In this document: positions 49,179 to 59,921 of the stretch, piece after piece
Layout: every line of letters begins with the position of its first letter
How positions within the stretch are numbered: the first letter of the stretch is position 1
NCBI RefSeq assembly: GCF_025698545.1
Contig: NC_068569.1
Coordinates: 20,088,001 to 20,152,000, forward strand
Source of the DNA: Gossypium raimondii
Lineage: Eukaryota; Streptophyta; Magnoliopsida; Malvales; Malvaceae
Reading direction: 5' to 3'
DNA: 64,000 bases
Position numbers and translations under genes: made by a program
The notes under the pieces: generated by a model
Databases searched by the model: none
What the model saw: only the letters and a program-made list of their open reading frames with translations
Told to the model about the DNA's origin: nothing

Positions 49179-50307
49179 TGAAATTAAAATGAGACTTTTA
49201 ATGGAAGTTTAAATATGTTTACTTGAAAAATTGCTGTATTTATTATTATTCTGGAGATAAAGATTGCGAATGTGGAAATTTAAATTTCAGATTAAATTGT
49301 ATTATTTAGTTAAAACCAAAATTTTTTAGTTAATCCTTCTGCTACTAAAATTTGCTTTTTGATTAATTTGATATGGTTTAATGAATCCAACAGAACTAAC
49401 CAAAAAAAAAAAAATATTTGTTTTGAAGTTGTAGTTTTTCTGTTAGGCATTGCTTGTGGTATTTTGGAGGTATAACATCAGGTTTTAAAGTTAATTATTG
49501 TTTGGTTATTTGAAAAAAATTTAAAATAACAAAATTTAATTGATTATGTTAATTCACCCGTGAATAAAAAATTAAAGGCATCGTAAAATGTCTCATTTTG
49601 AGAGATAGTTATAAGATTAATGACTGTTTAGCTAAAGAGGCATGAGGTAGGATAAATCAGTTGGTTATTCTTAGTGACCCGTTATAGAACGTGAGACACA
49701 TATTGAAAGAGGATATCCAACATGCGCTAAATTCAGAAGTAGAATATGTTAAACTTGATAATTTTAGTTAATTACTTATGCTTTATTTTGTACCAAAAAA
49801 AAACCATTGTAAAATGAGTTAATTTGGTTAATTGAAGTTTAGTTAGCTTAATAACCAAACTAATTACTATTTCAGAGTAGTTGTATAACCTCAAACACCA
49901 AACCTTTTTATTCTGCCATTGCCTCGTAAGTTAATAATAATGAAAGATTAATAAATTTATTTAAATGTAATTAAATCTTAATTATAATTATTATAAATAA
50001 ATATTATCATGTTGGATTTAAGGTTATTAGTATTTTTTATAATAATTATAGTTAATTAATAATTATTTATTTATTTACAAGTCTTTCTATTAATTGTTTG
50101 TTTTATTTAATAATAAAATATAATGTTATTATTCATAAACAATACGTAATATTCATGCGCTAACGGAGCATCATATATTCTCGCTGTGTATATGGAGGGA
50201 TTCACTTGCACATTTTTGTAACTCCCTATATTATTAATCTTTTAGTAATCCAAACTCGAATATGTTTTGAACATAAGAGTCTGGGTAAAATAAGTGAAGG
50301 TATTTTT
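49179..50307. other. Intergenic, nothing recognised
   Basis: AT-rich DNA covering the promoter side of the RING gene and the 3' flank of the gene ending at 50308. No repeat with clear ends was found. Confidence 0.4.
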
Positions 50308-51301
50308 TTACAATGATCTCCTGCTATGATGAGGCCTTCCCTTATAACTTGAACCTTTATGTGCAAATTTTGATGTATGTGTGACCCTAATGTCATGAAC
50401 TGTGTTGATATGCTTAATGGGTTTCCTTTTATAAAGAGCATCTCTACTAATCCCTACATTAATCCTATGATTTCTAGGCCTTAAAGACCTTCTTAAGTGA
50501 ACTCCTTTATAATTTCTTAATCTACCTGATACTGAATGATTGCTTACCTCCATTGGTCTAGAACTGCCATATGAAAAGCTTTCATCGTCTTCGCTTGGAT
50601 CGGTTACTCTTTTTCTTCGCCTTGGTCGTCGTCTTCGTCGATCGATTCGCTTGATGTTTCGAAGCTTATGGCAGAGGAAAGTGCAACAAAATTCCCAAGA
50701 TGAGAACCAGCATGAAATGCATCCCCATACCATTCTACACAGACCATGAGCAATGCATTGGCAAATACCCACTTTGTATAGCAGATAAAGGTATAAGAGA
50801 ACTGCAAATCATTGAAAGGAACAATTGAATTTCTTAAATTAAAAAATGGAAGATGAAATGTTAGATTAGAAATAAATACTATGAAACTTACCGATATAGG
50901 ATAAAACCAGTACCATGATCAATTTCAGTATATTGGCAACACAAAAATTCTCGATGTAACAGATTAAATCCCATGTTGATCCACAAATTGAACTGAAACA
51001 TAATCCTCCAAACATGAAAAATAAGAACGCATTGCACAAAGAAAGGGGAAATTTAGTTTCTTAAACAAAAGATTTGCTTAATCAAAGTTCATAATGACAA
51101 AGATAAGAAAAACAAAAGAAAATCTATTACTCAAAACAACTAAGAATTTTGAAGAGGCTTTGAAACGCGGCGATGAGTGATTTTAGGATTGAAGGAAATT
51201 TACCTGCAGGATTTTCCAGCAAGAAAATCGAGTGGGGAGCGAAAAAGTTTGCCTATGGCTTGGATGAAACCTGAAAAAACTGAACTGACCACGTTCTCCA
51301 T
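50308..51301 (-). CDS. Plant-specific Cys-rich membrane protein with Arg-rich tail, function unknown
   Basis: Three exons (51204-51301, 50892-50992, 50308-50801) join in phase to 230 residues, starting MENVVSSVFSGFIQAIGKLF. Order along the protein: an amphipathic N-terminus; a cysteine-containing stretch GKSCSSICGSTWDLICYIEN; a hydrophobic segment of about 25 residues (LIMVLVLSYIVLLYLYLLYK) that should span a membrane; a second hydrophobic, Cys- and Trp-rich segment (VWGCISCWFSSWEFCCTFLC); then a basic cluster RIDRRRRRPRRRKR and a Ser/Arg/His-rich tail. I know similar unnamed proteins in other plants but no function. Palmitoylation of the cysteines or binding of the basic tail to acidic lipids or nucleic acid is speculation. 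The conserved splice phases and lack of stops argue for a real gene. Confidence 0.75.
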
Positions 51302-51565
51302 CGTCAAAAATTTTCAGTTGTAATGGCAAAAGCCAAACTGTTTCTTATGGATTCTGATTAACTTTTTCTTTTTGTCGTATGGATTCTCATTAACTGCTCA
51401 ATTCAGTTGGAGAATTTTAAATAATAACCTAATTTAATTTTAAATGTATTAAATAAAAAAAATACATTTGTGTCTTTTTCTCGATAAAAATAACTATTCA
51501 CCTTAACAAAATTACCTTTACTTAATTTAATTATTATTTAAAATAATAATATATAATAGTATTTG

Positions 51566-51702
51566 AGACAATACCTTAAACTAACCATAACTCCTCCCCA
51601 ACTCATAAAGAAGATAATAATACGTTTCAACACACTTGAATTCATATCTTCGTATGTTTTAACAAACTATTGTTGTTGCTAAGTTTTAGATCAATTAATC
51701 GA
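51566..51702 (-). mobile_element. tRNA-derived SINE, copy B
   Basis: On the minus strand it follows the same order as copy D at 61571: a 5' head near 51702 (GATTAATTGATCTAAAACTT), a region matching the B-box stretch (TATGAATTCAAGTG), then TTGAAACGTATTATTATC and the 3' end GGTATTGTC. It is diverged but collinear over its length. Confidence 0.6.
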
Positions 51703-52134
51703 CCTACATCAAAATTGTTTTAATATATTTTATAATTATTCGATCATTATATTTATATTTTTGCTTTAATTATACTAACATCCATATATGCCGGAATTTT
51801 ATAAAATTTTATAATAGTTTATTTAATTAATAATAATAATTAACTAATTATATTAAATAGTAATCATTTGTTTAATTTTTGTTAATTACAAAATTTAAAT
51901 TTATGATAATTGTGAAGGATGTGATATGGTTCTAAATAGATTTGTGATCTATAATGCAATGCCAGTAATTTTTAAATACATTATATATTTAATTTTAAAA
52001 GTAAAATAAAATAATCAAGTAATAAAGTGTTTTTTTAAATTAAATCATTTTGAAAAGGTATTTGAATATTTTAAAATAAATTTAAAGTTGAAATAAAATT
52101 ATTATAACAATGAGGATAAAATACTTTTTTTATA

Positions 52135-52246
52135 CAAGACCTAAAACTATTCATAATTCTTCCTCAATTTTTAAATAAGAGAATAAATGCATTTTCACAC
52201 GCTCGAATCTACGTCCTCATGCTAACCAAATTAAGACTTCATTAAC
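52135..52246 (-). mobile_element. tRNA-derived SINE, copy C (partial)
   Basis: The minus strand shows GAGGACGTAGATTCGAGCGT (B-box region) and then the body down to TTTTAGGTCTTGTA. The 5' head is shorter than in copies A, B and D, so it is internally deleted or 5'-truncated. It lies only about 430 bases from copy B in the same orientation. Confidence 0.6.
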
Positions 52247-52647
52247 AAATAGTGTAAAATGTTGAATGAAATAAAACATGATCTAAAAAATAAATGAAAG
52301 AAATGATTAAACTATAAAGTGGAAAAAAATGTAAAATACTACATATACACATACATTTTAATATATCAAATATTCACAGAAATTTTTGAAATTTTAAATA
52401 AAAATTACAAAATTTTTAATATTCAAAGCCCAACTAAGGATGTCAAAATTGACACCATTCTTGGACAACCCTTACCTTCCCTTCTATTCTTACCAAGTCA
52501 CACACAAAAACCCCCTGAATAAACAATAGATATAATTGCTAAATATTAACAAATAAATGTTATAATATATATATATATACTTTCAAGTTATTCCACCTGA
52601 ACTGTAACGAAGCTTTTGACGAATCAACCTCAGTAAAGTAAATATAA

Positions 52648-53258
52648 GGGTCTGTTTGATTGATAGAATTGATTTTCCGAAAAATCATTTCCAACTTTTC
52701 CAGCGTTTGATTGGAGGAAAACATTTTCCATTTGGAAAATGAACTCCAAAACAAGGGAAAATGGGTTACATTTTAGGGAAAATATCTTACCATTTCAATT
52801 TCCGTAAGACATTTTCCGTGCTCTCCTCTCTATCGCCTCCTTCATTCCTTCCTTCATTTCCGTAGAAAACGCTTACATTTATCGATTTTCCATAACTTGT
52901 TTTTTAATTATTCAATATTTGTTTTTTAACACAATTACAAATAATTTATTTGATATTAGTTTTTTCAATTTATAACGATTAATATTGTAGCTTAATGATT
53001 GAGTATTATTATAAATAAATCATTGCAATATATGTAAAAATAATTTAAAATATAAAAATTTATTAATATATATTAATATATGTAAAAACAACTTTTTCGA
53101 AAAATATTTTCAAAAAATCTGCCAAGCAGCAGAAAATATTTTACACAGATTCAATCAAACACCAGAAAATATTTTCCAGTAAATCATTTTACAGAAAAGT
53201 AAAACATTTTCCAGAAATCATTTTACGGAAAATATTTTACTGGCAATCAAACAGACCC
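52648..53258 (-). mobile_element. Tourist-like (PIF/Harbinger) MITE, 611 bp, copy 2
   Basis: Same family as 43295-43908 but in the opposite orientation. Ends GGGTCTGTTTGATTG and CAATCAAACAGACCC, flanked by TAA at 52645-52647 and 53259-53261. The two copies are very similar along their whole length, including the CTCTCCTCTCTATCGCC block. Confidence 0.88.
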
Positions 53259-53771
53259 TAAGATGATGAATAATAACACAAATGTATACAATTATCATGA
53301 CTCAAACAACAACCAGCCAGCTTAATCAAATTCAAAATGTTACATTAGAAAACCTAATGTGATAAAAATACAACAGTGGACTATCCAATCAATTACTATT
53401 ATATTAAGATTAAGTTGTAGCCATCCGATTCCTAATGTTCGAACAGTTTGCCGAAATGCTTGCCAAAAGTATGAAAAATATAGAAAAAAAAATACCTGGC
53501 AAGTTGGGAGCATGGTTATAACAGCAACTTGTCGAGGCCACCTGGTTTGTCCCCCCTACTGCAGCAAGGTGCACAAGTCCAACCACCGTTGATGTTATCT
53601 CCAAATTAATCATCCCGAGACAAGGAATTTCAGGCAAGCTTCTAGCATTCGGAGGTTGAGAGAGGTATCATCTTTAGATCTTGCTCTTGGAAAAACAATG
53701 AGCCAATGGCAAAGGCTACTTGATGATAAAGTTCAAATATCTAATCTCGAATGGAAAACGTTTTGGCGATT

Positions 53772-55924
53772 TCAACTGTAGTTTCCATCGATATTGCAAC
53801 TGTTACTGTCTTCAATTTTGGCAGATTTTTTCTCTTTAATATCCCAAAAGTGGGATGGTAAGAGGGCCTTTTGTGAAGGTAAATCAGCGATAAAAAGGAG
53901 CGTCTGAGCCCACCCAGCATACTCCCCATATTTGCTTACAAATGCCTCTGCCACACGGCTGCAAAGCTTAGGTGTCAAACGGGCACCGGCTAGCTCAGGA
54001 AGGAGGTACTTTGTAGCAATCTTGCACACAAAACAAGTAGAACATTTCCATGTTAAAAATTCATGGATGCGTAGAATACAAAAGAAGGAAAAAAAAGTAA
54101 TTTCCTAGTGATCTTATCAATAACCATTTACAAGTATATACAATGATGCTATACCAATCCAATCCATATTCAAGAAGCAAATAGTAGAGAGGAACAACAT
54201 GATATTAATTCAAGCATTTAATGGAGCAACGGTTGTTTATTCATATTTCTGCAATATAAATGTTCATCAGTTAAACATCGAATGCCCCTCTACTCAAACA
54301 AACAAACAGGTTTCCTTCAAATAGTGCAAGGATTTTAGCAAAAGCCCCAACACTCCCATCAATAACAGAAAGCAACATGATTTTGAATGGTTAAATCCAC
54401 TTCCTAATCAAAGTTAGTATTGATTTAAGCATTAGCAACCTAGTCAAGTCATTGGTACAGTGCTCACATATGTAACATGTAAAAGACTAGACTATCCATG
54501 TTGCACGACTAGCTATGTACATAAAGCATACCTGCCACACATGCGTGTCAACCGGAATGGCATGGTGCTGATCGAGAGAGAAGAGAGCAATACATGCCGC
54601 TACCTTGGGACCAACTCCAGGCAAAGAACATAGAGCATCAATGGCCTCTTGAAGATCCAATTTACGAAGAGAGAGAAGCCATTGAGCACCTCCATCCGGT
54701 TTTGATTGCAAAACATCAACTGTGCCAGTAATGTACTTAGCCCTGCTCACCCACATCATGAAATGCCCACATAAGACACGATTCCAATGAAAAAAAAAAA
54801 CCCACCGAAAACCTCTAATTATCAATGAACCATTTACTAACTGATCATTATCAAGGGACTATACATATATTAAGCACTACATTACCGTTGTTACTCTTCA
54901 ATGTAATCCATGATTTCAGCAGAAGTGACTAGGTAAATTTCCCACTAATTATCATCCTTTTGCCTGTTGGCATCACATATAGTTATTATATAAATTTAAA
55001 GATGGGAGATACCAATTAACAGTCAAAATCTATGTAATACAAATTGTTAATGTATTGAATTAAGCACGATTACAAAGCCGAAAAATGCATAAAATGACCA
55101 AGGAGTATTATATGCAACAAAAAATTAAGGAACTTAAGCTGCTACTAAGAAGTATATATTAATATTAATGCAGCAAGCAATCAGTTGAAGAATGCAAGTG
55201 AAGAAACTAATAGGAAGAACAAACTGATTTACCTGTAACCAAAACCAGCCTGTCTAAGCTCTTCCTCAGAGACAGCAGATAAACGTTCCAATGAAGGGAA
55301 CTCATGAAAGTCAAACCCACCAACACTGCCCAAATGAGTACCCAAAGAGGAAATGAAATCCACCATTTTAGTAATCCTCCCGATATTATTATTAGAAGAA
55401 CAAAGGAACTGAACCAAGCACTCAACCGGGTCCTGCCTCAAAACCCGAGCACCCTTCAAATACTTGGCTAGCTCGGCAAACCTGGAGTCATTCTCGGAGA
55501 AAACCTCCCAGAGATTGGCCAAGGAAATGCTCACGTTGAGGAAATCGAGGAGGGCCAGCTTGGCAGCCGATTCGGAAGGGGTGAAGTGGATGAAGTAAGA
55601 AACGTCGCCGTTTTGGAGGTGCTTGAGGGATAGCAAATGGGGTCCGATGGTGCCGGTGTACTGAAGAGGGCCTGTTTGTTTCCAGCGGAAGGTTTGGCCG
55701 GTGGGGAAAGTGAGGGGAAGGGAGAGTTCGGTCTGGGAGAGGTTGAGTGGCACCCATTTGGGGTGGGATTTAGGCTTCTTGGAGGAGATTGGTGGGGTAT
55801 TGGGGTGGAGGGATTTAAGTGGCCGCGGCGGAGGAGATGTCTGTTTGGTGGAGGCGGGGGAGAGCGGTGGTGGCGAAGGCGGTCTTGGTCTTTTCATTGC
55901 TAGGGGAGGTTTCAGTGAGTGCAT
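53772..55924 (-). CDS. OGG1: 8-oxoguanine DNA glycosylase/AP lyase
   Basis: Three exons: 55233-55924, 54532-54742, 53772-54020. They join in phase to 1152 bases, or 383 residues. OGG1 removes 8-oxoguanine opposite cytosine in base-excision repair and nicks the abasic site. After a Pro/Ser/Lys-rich leader of about 60 residues come the N-terminal OGG domain (LSLPLTFPTGQTFRWKQTG, SSNNNIGRI) and the helix-hairpin-helix plus GPD-type loop: LCSLPGVGPKVAACIALFSL with catalytic lysine about residue 277, then HAIPVDTHVWQ with the catalytic aspartate about residue 296. The 19-residue spacing equals that of K249 and D268 in human OGG1. The start at 55924 gives MHSLKPPLAMKRPRPPS; the Met at residue 10 is an alternative. 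The basic, proline-rich leader suits nuclear import. No lesions seen. Confidence 0.95.
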
Positions 55925-57100
55925 TTGCTTCCTTCCCCTTTCCCAGTTATTCCCTCTCGACGATCAAAAACAGGAAAATCGACCCTTTAATGGGATTAAA
56001 TTTCAGGGTTTTTTTTTTCCTTTCTAATTTAATCTATTTAAAACAAAAGGTCAAATACATCTATTAGTCCCTCTATTCTGCATAAGTTACCGGTTTAGTT
56101 TTTACTTTTCGAATTTAAAAAATTTACTTATCCTAGTATTTTTCGCGCCGTTCCTTTCTTCTTCTACAGTTTGCTTCTTCTTCCTCTATCTTCTTTCATA
56201 AACTTGTTAGATCGTTAAATGCATGGTAATTGTACATCATAGTTTAAATGAAACTTGGTGAATAATGAGATTCAGCTCTAATCACTCGTCGTCGTCATCC
56301 TCAGATTTGAGCAAAAAGCACAAAAAATAGTCTCTGTTTTAGTGGCACTTGGTTCATTAAGTTCCGGCGAAACGGGTGGAATTGGCCGAAATATAGCAAA
56401 ATGATCCGTATTGAACAAAATTTGAAGCGGAATGAAATTTATAGGTGCCTGTCTAGGTTTCTTACCAGAACGGATTACTCTAATCGGTACGGATGATACC
56501 GGTACGAAACTGACTCATGTGCTTTCGAGTGTTCAGTGGTTTTTTTTTTTTGAGGATTTTATTCAAGTTACGAAATGGTAAAAACGACTTCATTCACCGT
56601 GACCAGAGATTAGGCCCAGTGTTCCGGTTTGATATTCCAAATTACTTAAAAATATCATGTCATAATTTAAAATAAATTTATACTATTTAATCAAGGTGAC
56701 GTCAGTGTATTTTTTCTTCAGTTTAAAGATTGAAGGAGGTTATGGATACCGTTAGCCATTGTATAAAAAAAAATAAGTTTAGATCATAGAATTAAAGGTT
56801 TATGATTATTTTTTTATGTTATATAAAATATTATTGTTCGCAAAATATGTATAAAGACAAAGATAATATGCAACTTCAATTTATCAATTACATATTTTCA
56901 TGAAAATGGCAAATCAATTTGAAAATTTTTTTGACACAAATATTCAACTAAGACTAAAGCAACAAAAATTTTTCCGCCAAAGATTCGATAAATTATTTGA
57001 TTCGATAAATTATTTGATTCGAGTTTTCCTGAAAATCAACTTGATAAAATCTCAAGCTCTTCATATTAGAGAAGAAAATCTATCAAGCCTAGATTGATTT
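55925..57100. other. Intergenic, promoter side of OGG1 and unclassified repeats
   Basis: Bases 56330-56530 hold GC-richer sequence with ATACCGGTACGAAAC-like motifs that look like a transposon fragment with no definable ends. A 17-bp unit GATAAATTATTTGATTC is repeated twice at about 56988-57021. No gene recognised. Confidence 0.4.
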
Positions 57101-57109
57101 TCGATAATA

Positions 57110-59281
57110 AGTTAGATTGTGGGATCGATTGCCTGTCTCCAAGAAATTTGACGGTATGAGCTTTAGAAATTTGCACTGTTTTAACTTACAAACGCTTGGC
57201 TAGCAGGTTGCTAGGTTCGTTTCAGACTCCGATAATTTTTCATGTCGAGATTTCAAAGCTAGATACTTTCCCTAGGGTGGGTTTATTGATGCAAGCGAAG
57301 ATAGTAACCCTTCTTTTGTTTGGAGGAATTTTTATGCAGCTGAGCAGCTTGTTGGGAATGGTTTTTGGTGGTGTGCGGGGGATGGAGCTTCTGTACAGGT
57401 CTTCAATGATCCTTGGTTGAATGATGAAGCTACATTTTATGTTGAAACGGTGTCGATTGAGTGGCTTGAAGAGCTGTACGTTAGGATGCTTATGACTGAG
57501 GATGGGACGGGTTGGGATCGAAGCTTTGTTGGGGGGGGGGTGTTGTCTCCGCAAGACGTGGCTCATGTTTATAGTATTTTGATTGGTCGACATCAGCAAC
57601 CCGGTCAGCTTATTTGGCATTTTAACTCGAATGGATTTTACAGTGTTAAGTCGGGGTACATATTGGTGCTCTCGTGGTCACAAAATCTTTCGTCTCTGTA
57701 CGTCACAGGGCCATGGGATCAATTGTGGGCTGCTTCTTTACCGCCAAAGATTAAAGATTTTTGCTTGCGTTGCCTTAGAAACTTTTTACCGACAAAGAAG
57801 CGTCTAATCGAGAGAGGGATCAACATGTCTGCTGCATGTGGTCGCTGTGGGGAGGAGGAATCACTTGATCATGTGCTTCTCGGTTGTTCTTTTCCGAAAT
57901 CGGTTTGGCAACAAGTTAGGTATCAGCTTGCTCATTTGCATGTTGTCGACTTTATTGCTGATGTGTTGAGATAGCCATAGGCGAGATCAGGTTCTGTCTA
58001 TTATGTGAAGTCTGTGGTACCACCGCCATTTACTGTGCTGGAAAGGAATCTTTTCAACCCCTTGTCATGTTGTAAACAATGCCCCTTCTTTTCTACAGAA
58101 TTTGTGTGATGCAATGAGGGTGTATAATTCTGTTAATAGTGCAAGTAGCGTGGAGCAGCTTAGGCGTCAGCATCGATGGGAGAAGCCTGTATGGGTAAGT
58201 ATAAATGTATCATTCTATTCAATAACGTTTCGGTAGTAAATCGGAACAATAAACTTTAGGTCCCGTTTTAGTGAAAATTTCGGTTTGTATCGATTATACC
58301 AGTGCATACCGGTTGATTATGTCCTTATCGGCCAATACCACAAAATTTAATTTGAAAATATATTTAAAATTTAAAATTTTAATTTTAAATCAAATTTCAT
58401 TATTTGTTTGTAATTTTTTAAAAATATTTTTTAATTTTAAATTACTACTATTATTTATTTTAAATTTGTTGAATTATGAATTGTTATATGCTTGGTATGG
58501 GATGATCTTACTGTTTAATTTATGAAATAATTTTTTACTTGTTTATTTTGAACCTGTTTAATGATGGATTGCATTTGTAAAACTAATTAAAGAATATTTT
58601 ATATAATTGATAAGCTTTATTCAATCATAAAATTTACATATGATGAGATCTGAACATATGCCACCAACATTTTAAAATCTTTTCGTTACCACTTTAATCA
58701 AAACTTTATTTTTATGAATATTTTATATATGAGATTTACTTAATCTCATTATTTGGTATTTGTAAATACTTTTTATATACATATATCAATTTTTTTCAAA
58801 AATAGCGATAAACTCAAAACGATACACTAAAACAGATAGATACATATCATACCAGTAAAAAAGATAAATCCACGTATTGTGTACCTTGATGCTGATTGTT
58901 TTAATCAGGAAAATGCTACTTATTTTGCGGCTATTGTCAAGGACTGGGAGGGTAAGTTTGTGAAAGCTATGTCGGGACATATTGACTTTTCTTTGGCTCC
59001 TCGGCTAACTGAGGTCGTTGCTATCAGAGAAGCTCTCTCTTGGCTTCATAGATTAAATCTTAGCCACGTTGTCACGGAATCGGATTCAGTACAAGTGGTT
59101 AACGCCCTTTCTTGTTCAACTTCGAATATCTTAAAGTTTGAGATATTGGTCCAGGATTACTTGTTGCTTGCGTCCTACTTTAGTGATTTATTTTTCTTTT
59201 AGGTGAGCGAAGTTGCCAATCAAGCAACACATAATTTAGCAAGACCGGCCCTATTTTATGCTATTTTTGTTGACTGAAATA
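57110..59281 (+). pseudogene. Decayed LINE retrotransposon: RT C-terminus, zf-RVT and RNase H
   Basis: The plus strand reads, in one frame, DGMSFRNLHCFNLQTLG, stop (57201), DFKARYFP, stop (57273), ASEDSNPSFVWRNFYAAEQL, VQVFNDPWL. This is the region after the reverse-transcriptase core of plant LINEs. It continues into a zf-RVT domain to about 57974: LPPKIKDFCLRCLRNFLPTK, CGRCGEEESLDHVLLGCSFP. Frameshifts follow, then an insertion of about 670 bases (58206-58880), which interrupts the RNase H domain just after its SINV strand. The domain resumes as YLDADCFNQENATYFAAIV and TESDSVQVVNALS, with another stop at 59200-59202 before EVANQATHNLAR. The endonuclease and most of the RT are missing, so it is 5'-truncated and inactive. 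Confidence 0.85.
58206..58880. mobile_element. Insertion inside the LINE RNase H domain, class unknown
   Basis: About 670 AT-rich bases separate two parts of one RNase H domain. The left border follows ATAAATGTA and the right border precedes CCTTGATGCTGATTG. TGTA occurs at both edges but this is too short to call a target duplication. Both ends contain GTTTTAGTG and TGTATCG in opposite orientation, hinting at inverted repeats. The frame 58271-58525 inside is low-complexity. Confidence 0.5.
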
Positions 59282-59531
59282 CAGGGGTGAAGCTATAAAA
59301 TATTTTAGGGGTTATAATTTTAACGATAGTAAAAATGTAATATCACCATTTTATTAGTCTATATCTTTATAATTTTAAAAAAATTAAATTAAAATTTTAT
59401 CATTTTTAGGGGGCAAAATACAAATTTACTTTTATTAATTTAAAAATTTAAAAGATTTAAAGGACCTAAATAGAAAATTTTTCATTTTAGGGGGATTGAC
59501 GTCCCTGCTAGCCCCCCTAGCTACACCCTTG
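59282..59531. mobile_element. Small hAT-like MITE, 250 bp
   Basis: Ends CAGGGGTGAAGCTA and TAGCTACACCCTTG, resembling the CAGGG(A/G)TG ends of Ac/Ds elements. Flanks CTGAAATA (59274-59281) and GTGAAACA (59532-59539) agree at 6 of 8 bases. It sits directly after the LINE RNase H remnant. Non-coding. Confidence 0.6.
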
Positions 59532-59921
59532 GTGAAACACTGTCCTCGAGTGTTTTCATTCTGCTCTTAAGTTTGATGCTCGTAGTATCTTTACCTGATA
59601 TAAGGGAACTTAGGTTTAACTGTATGGGGTAAACCTCTTGGGTTTGAGAATTAAATTAATATAATATGTAAGTATTGAGAACTAAATGTGTTATTATACC
59701 AGTTAGAAACTACGTATAGTTTACACTAAAAATATTTATCTATCTCACTATAAAACCATTTTTACATTTTCCGACAACAGACGCAGGTTAAAAACTACCG
59801 GTGACATCGAAACCTGCAAAAAGAAAAAAAAAAAAGCTTCTAAACATCTTCATCATCTCTATCTTGATACTTTCTAATACAGCTTAAGTAATCAAAGCTG
59901 ATCTCAGAGATCAAAAAATAG

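Larger units (their letters stand above)
51302..53771. other. Intergenic with two SINE copies and one MITE
   Basis: Apart from the SINEs (51566-51702, 52135-52246) and the PIF/Harbinger MITE (52648-53258), the DNA is AT-rich. Bases 53262-53771 read partly as the 3' flank or UTR of OGG1. The short frames at 53359-53637 in both directions show no similarity I recognise. Confidence 0.45.

Noticed and set aside
55488-56067. Overlapping frames on both strands around OGG1 exon 1
   Set aside because: GC-rich shadows of the OGG1 exon. Only the minus frame 55233-55924 has family motifs.
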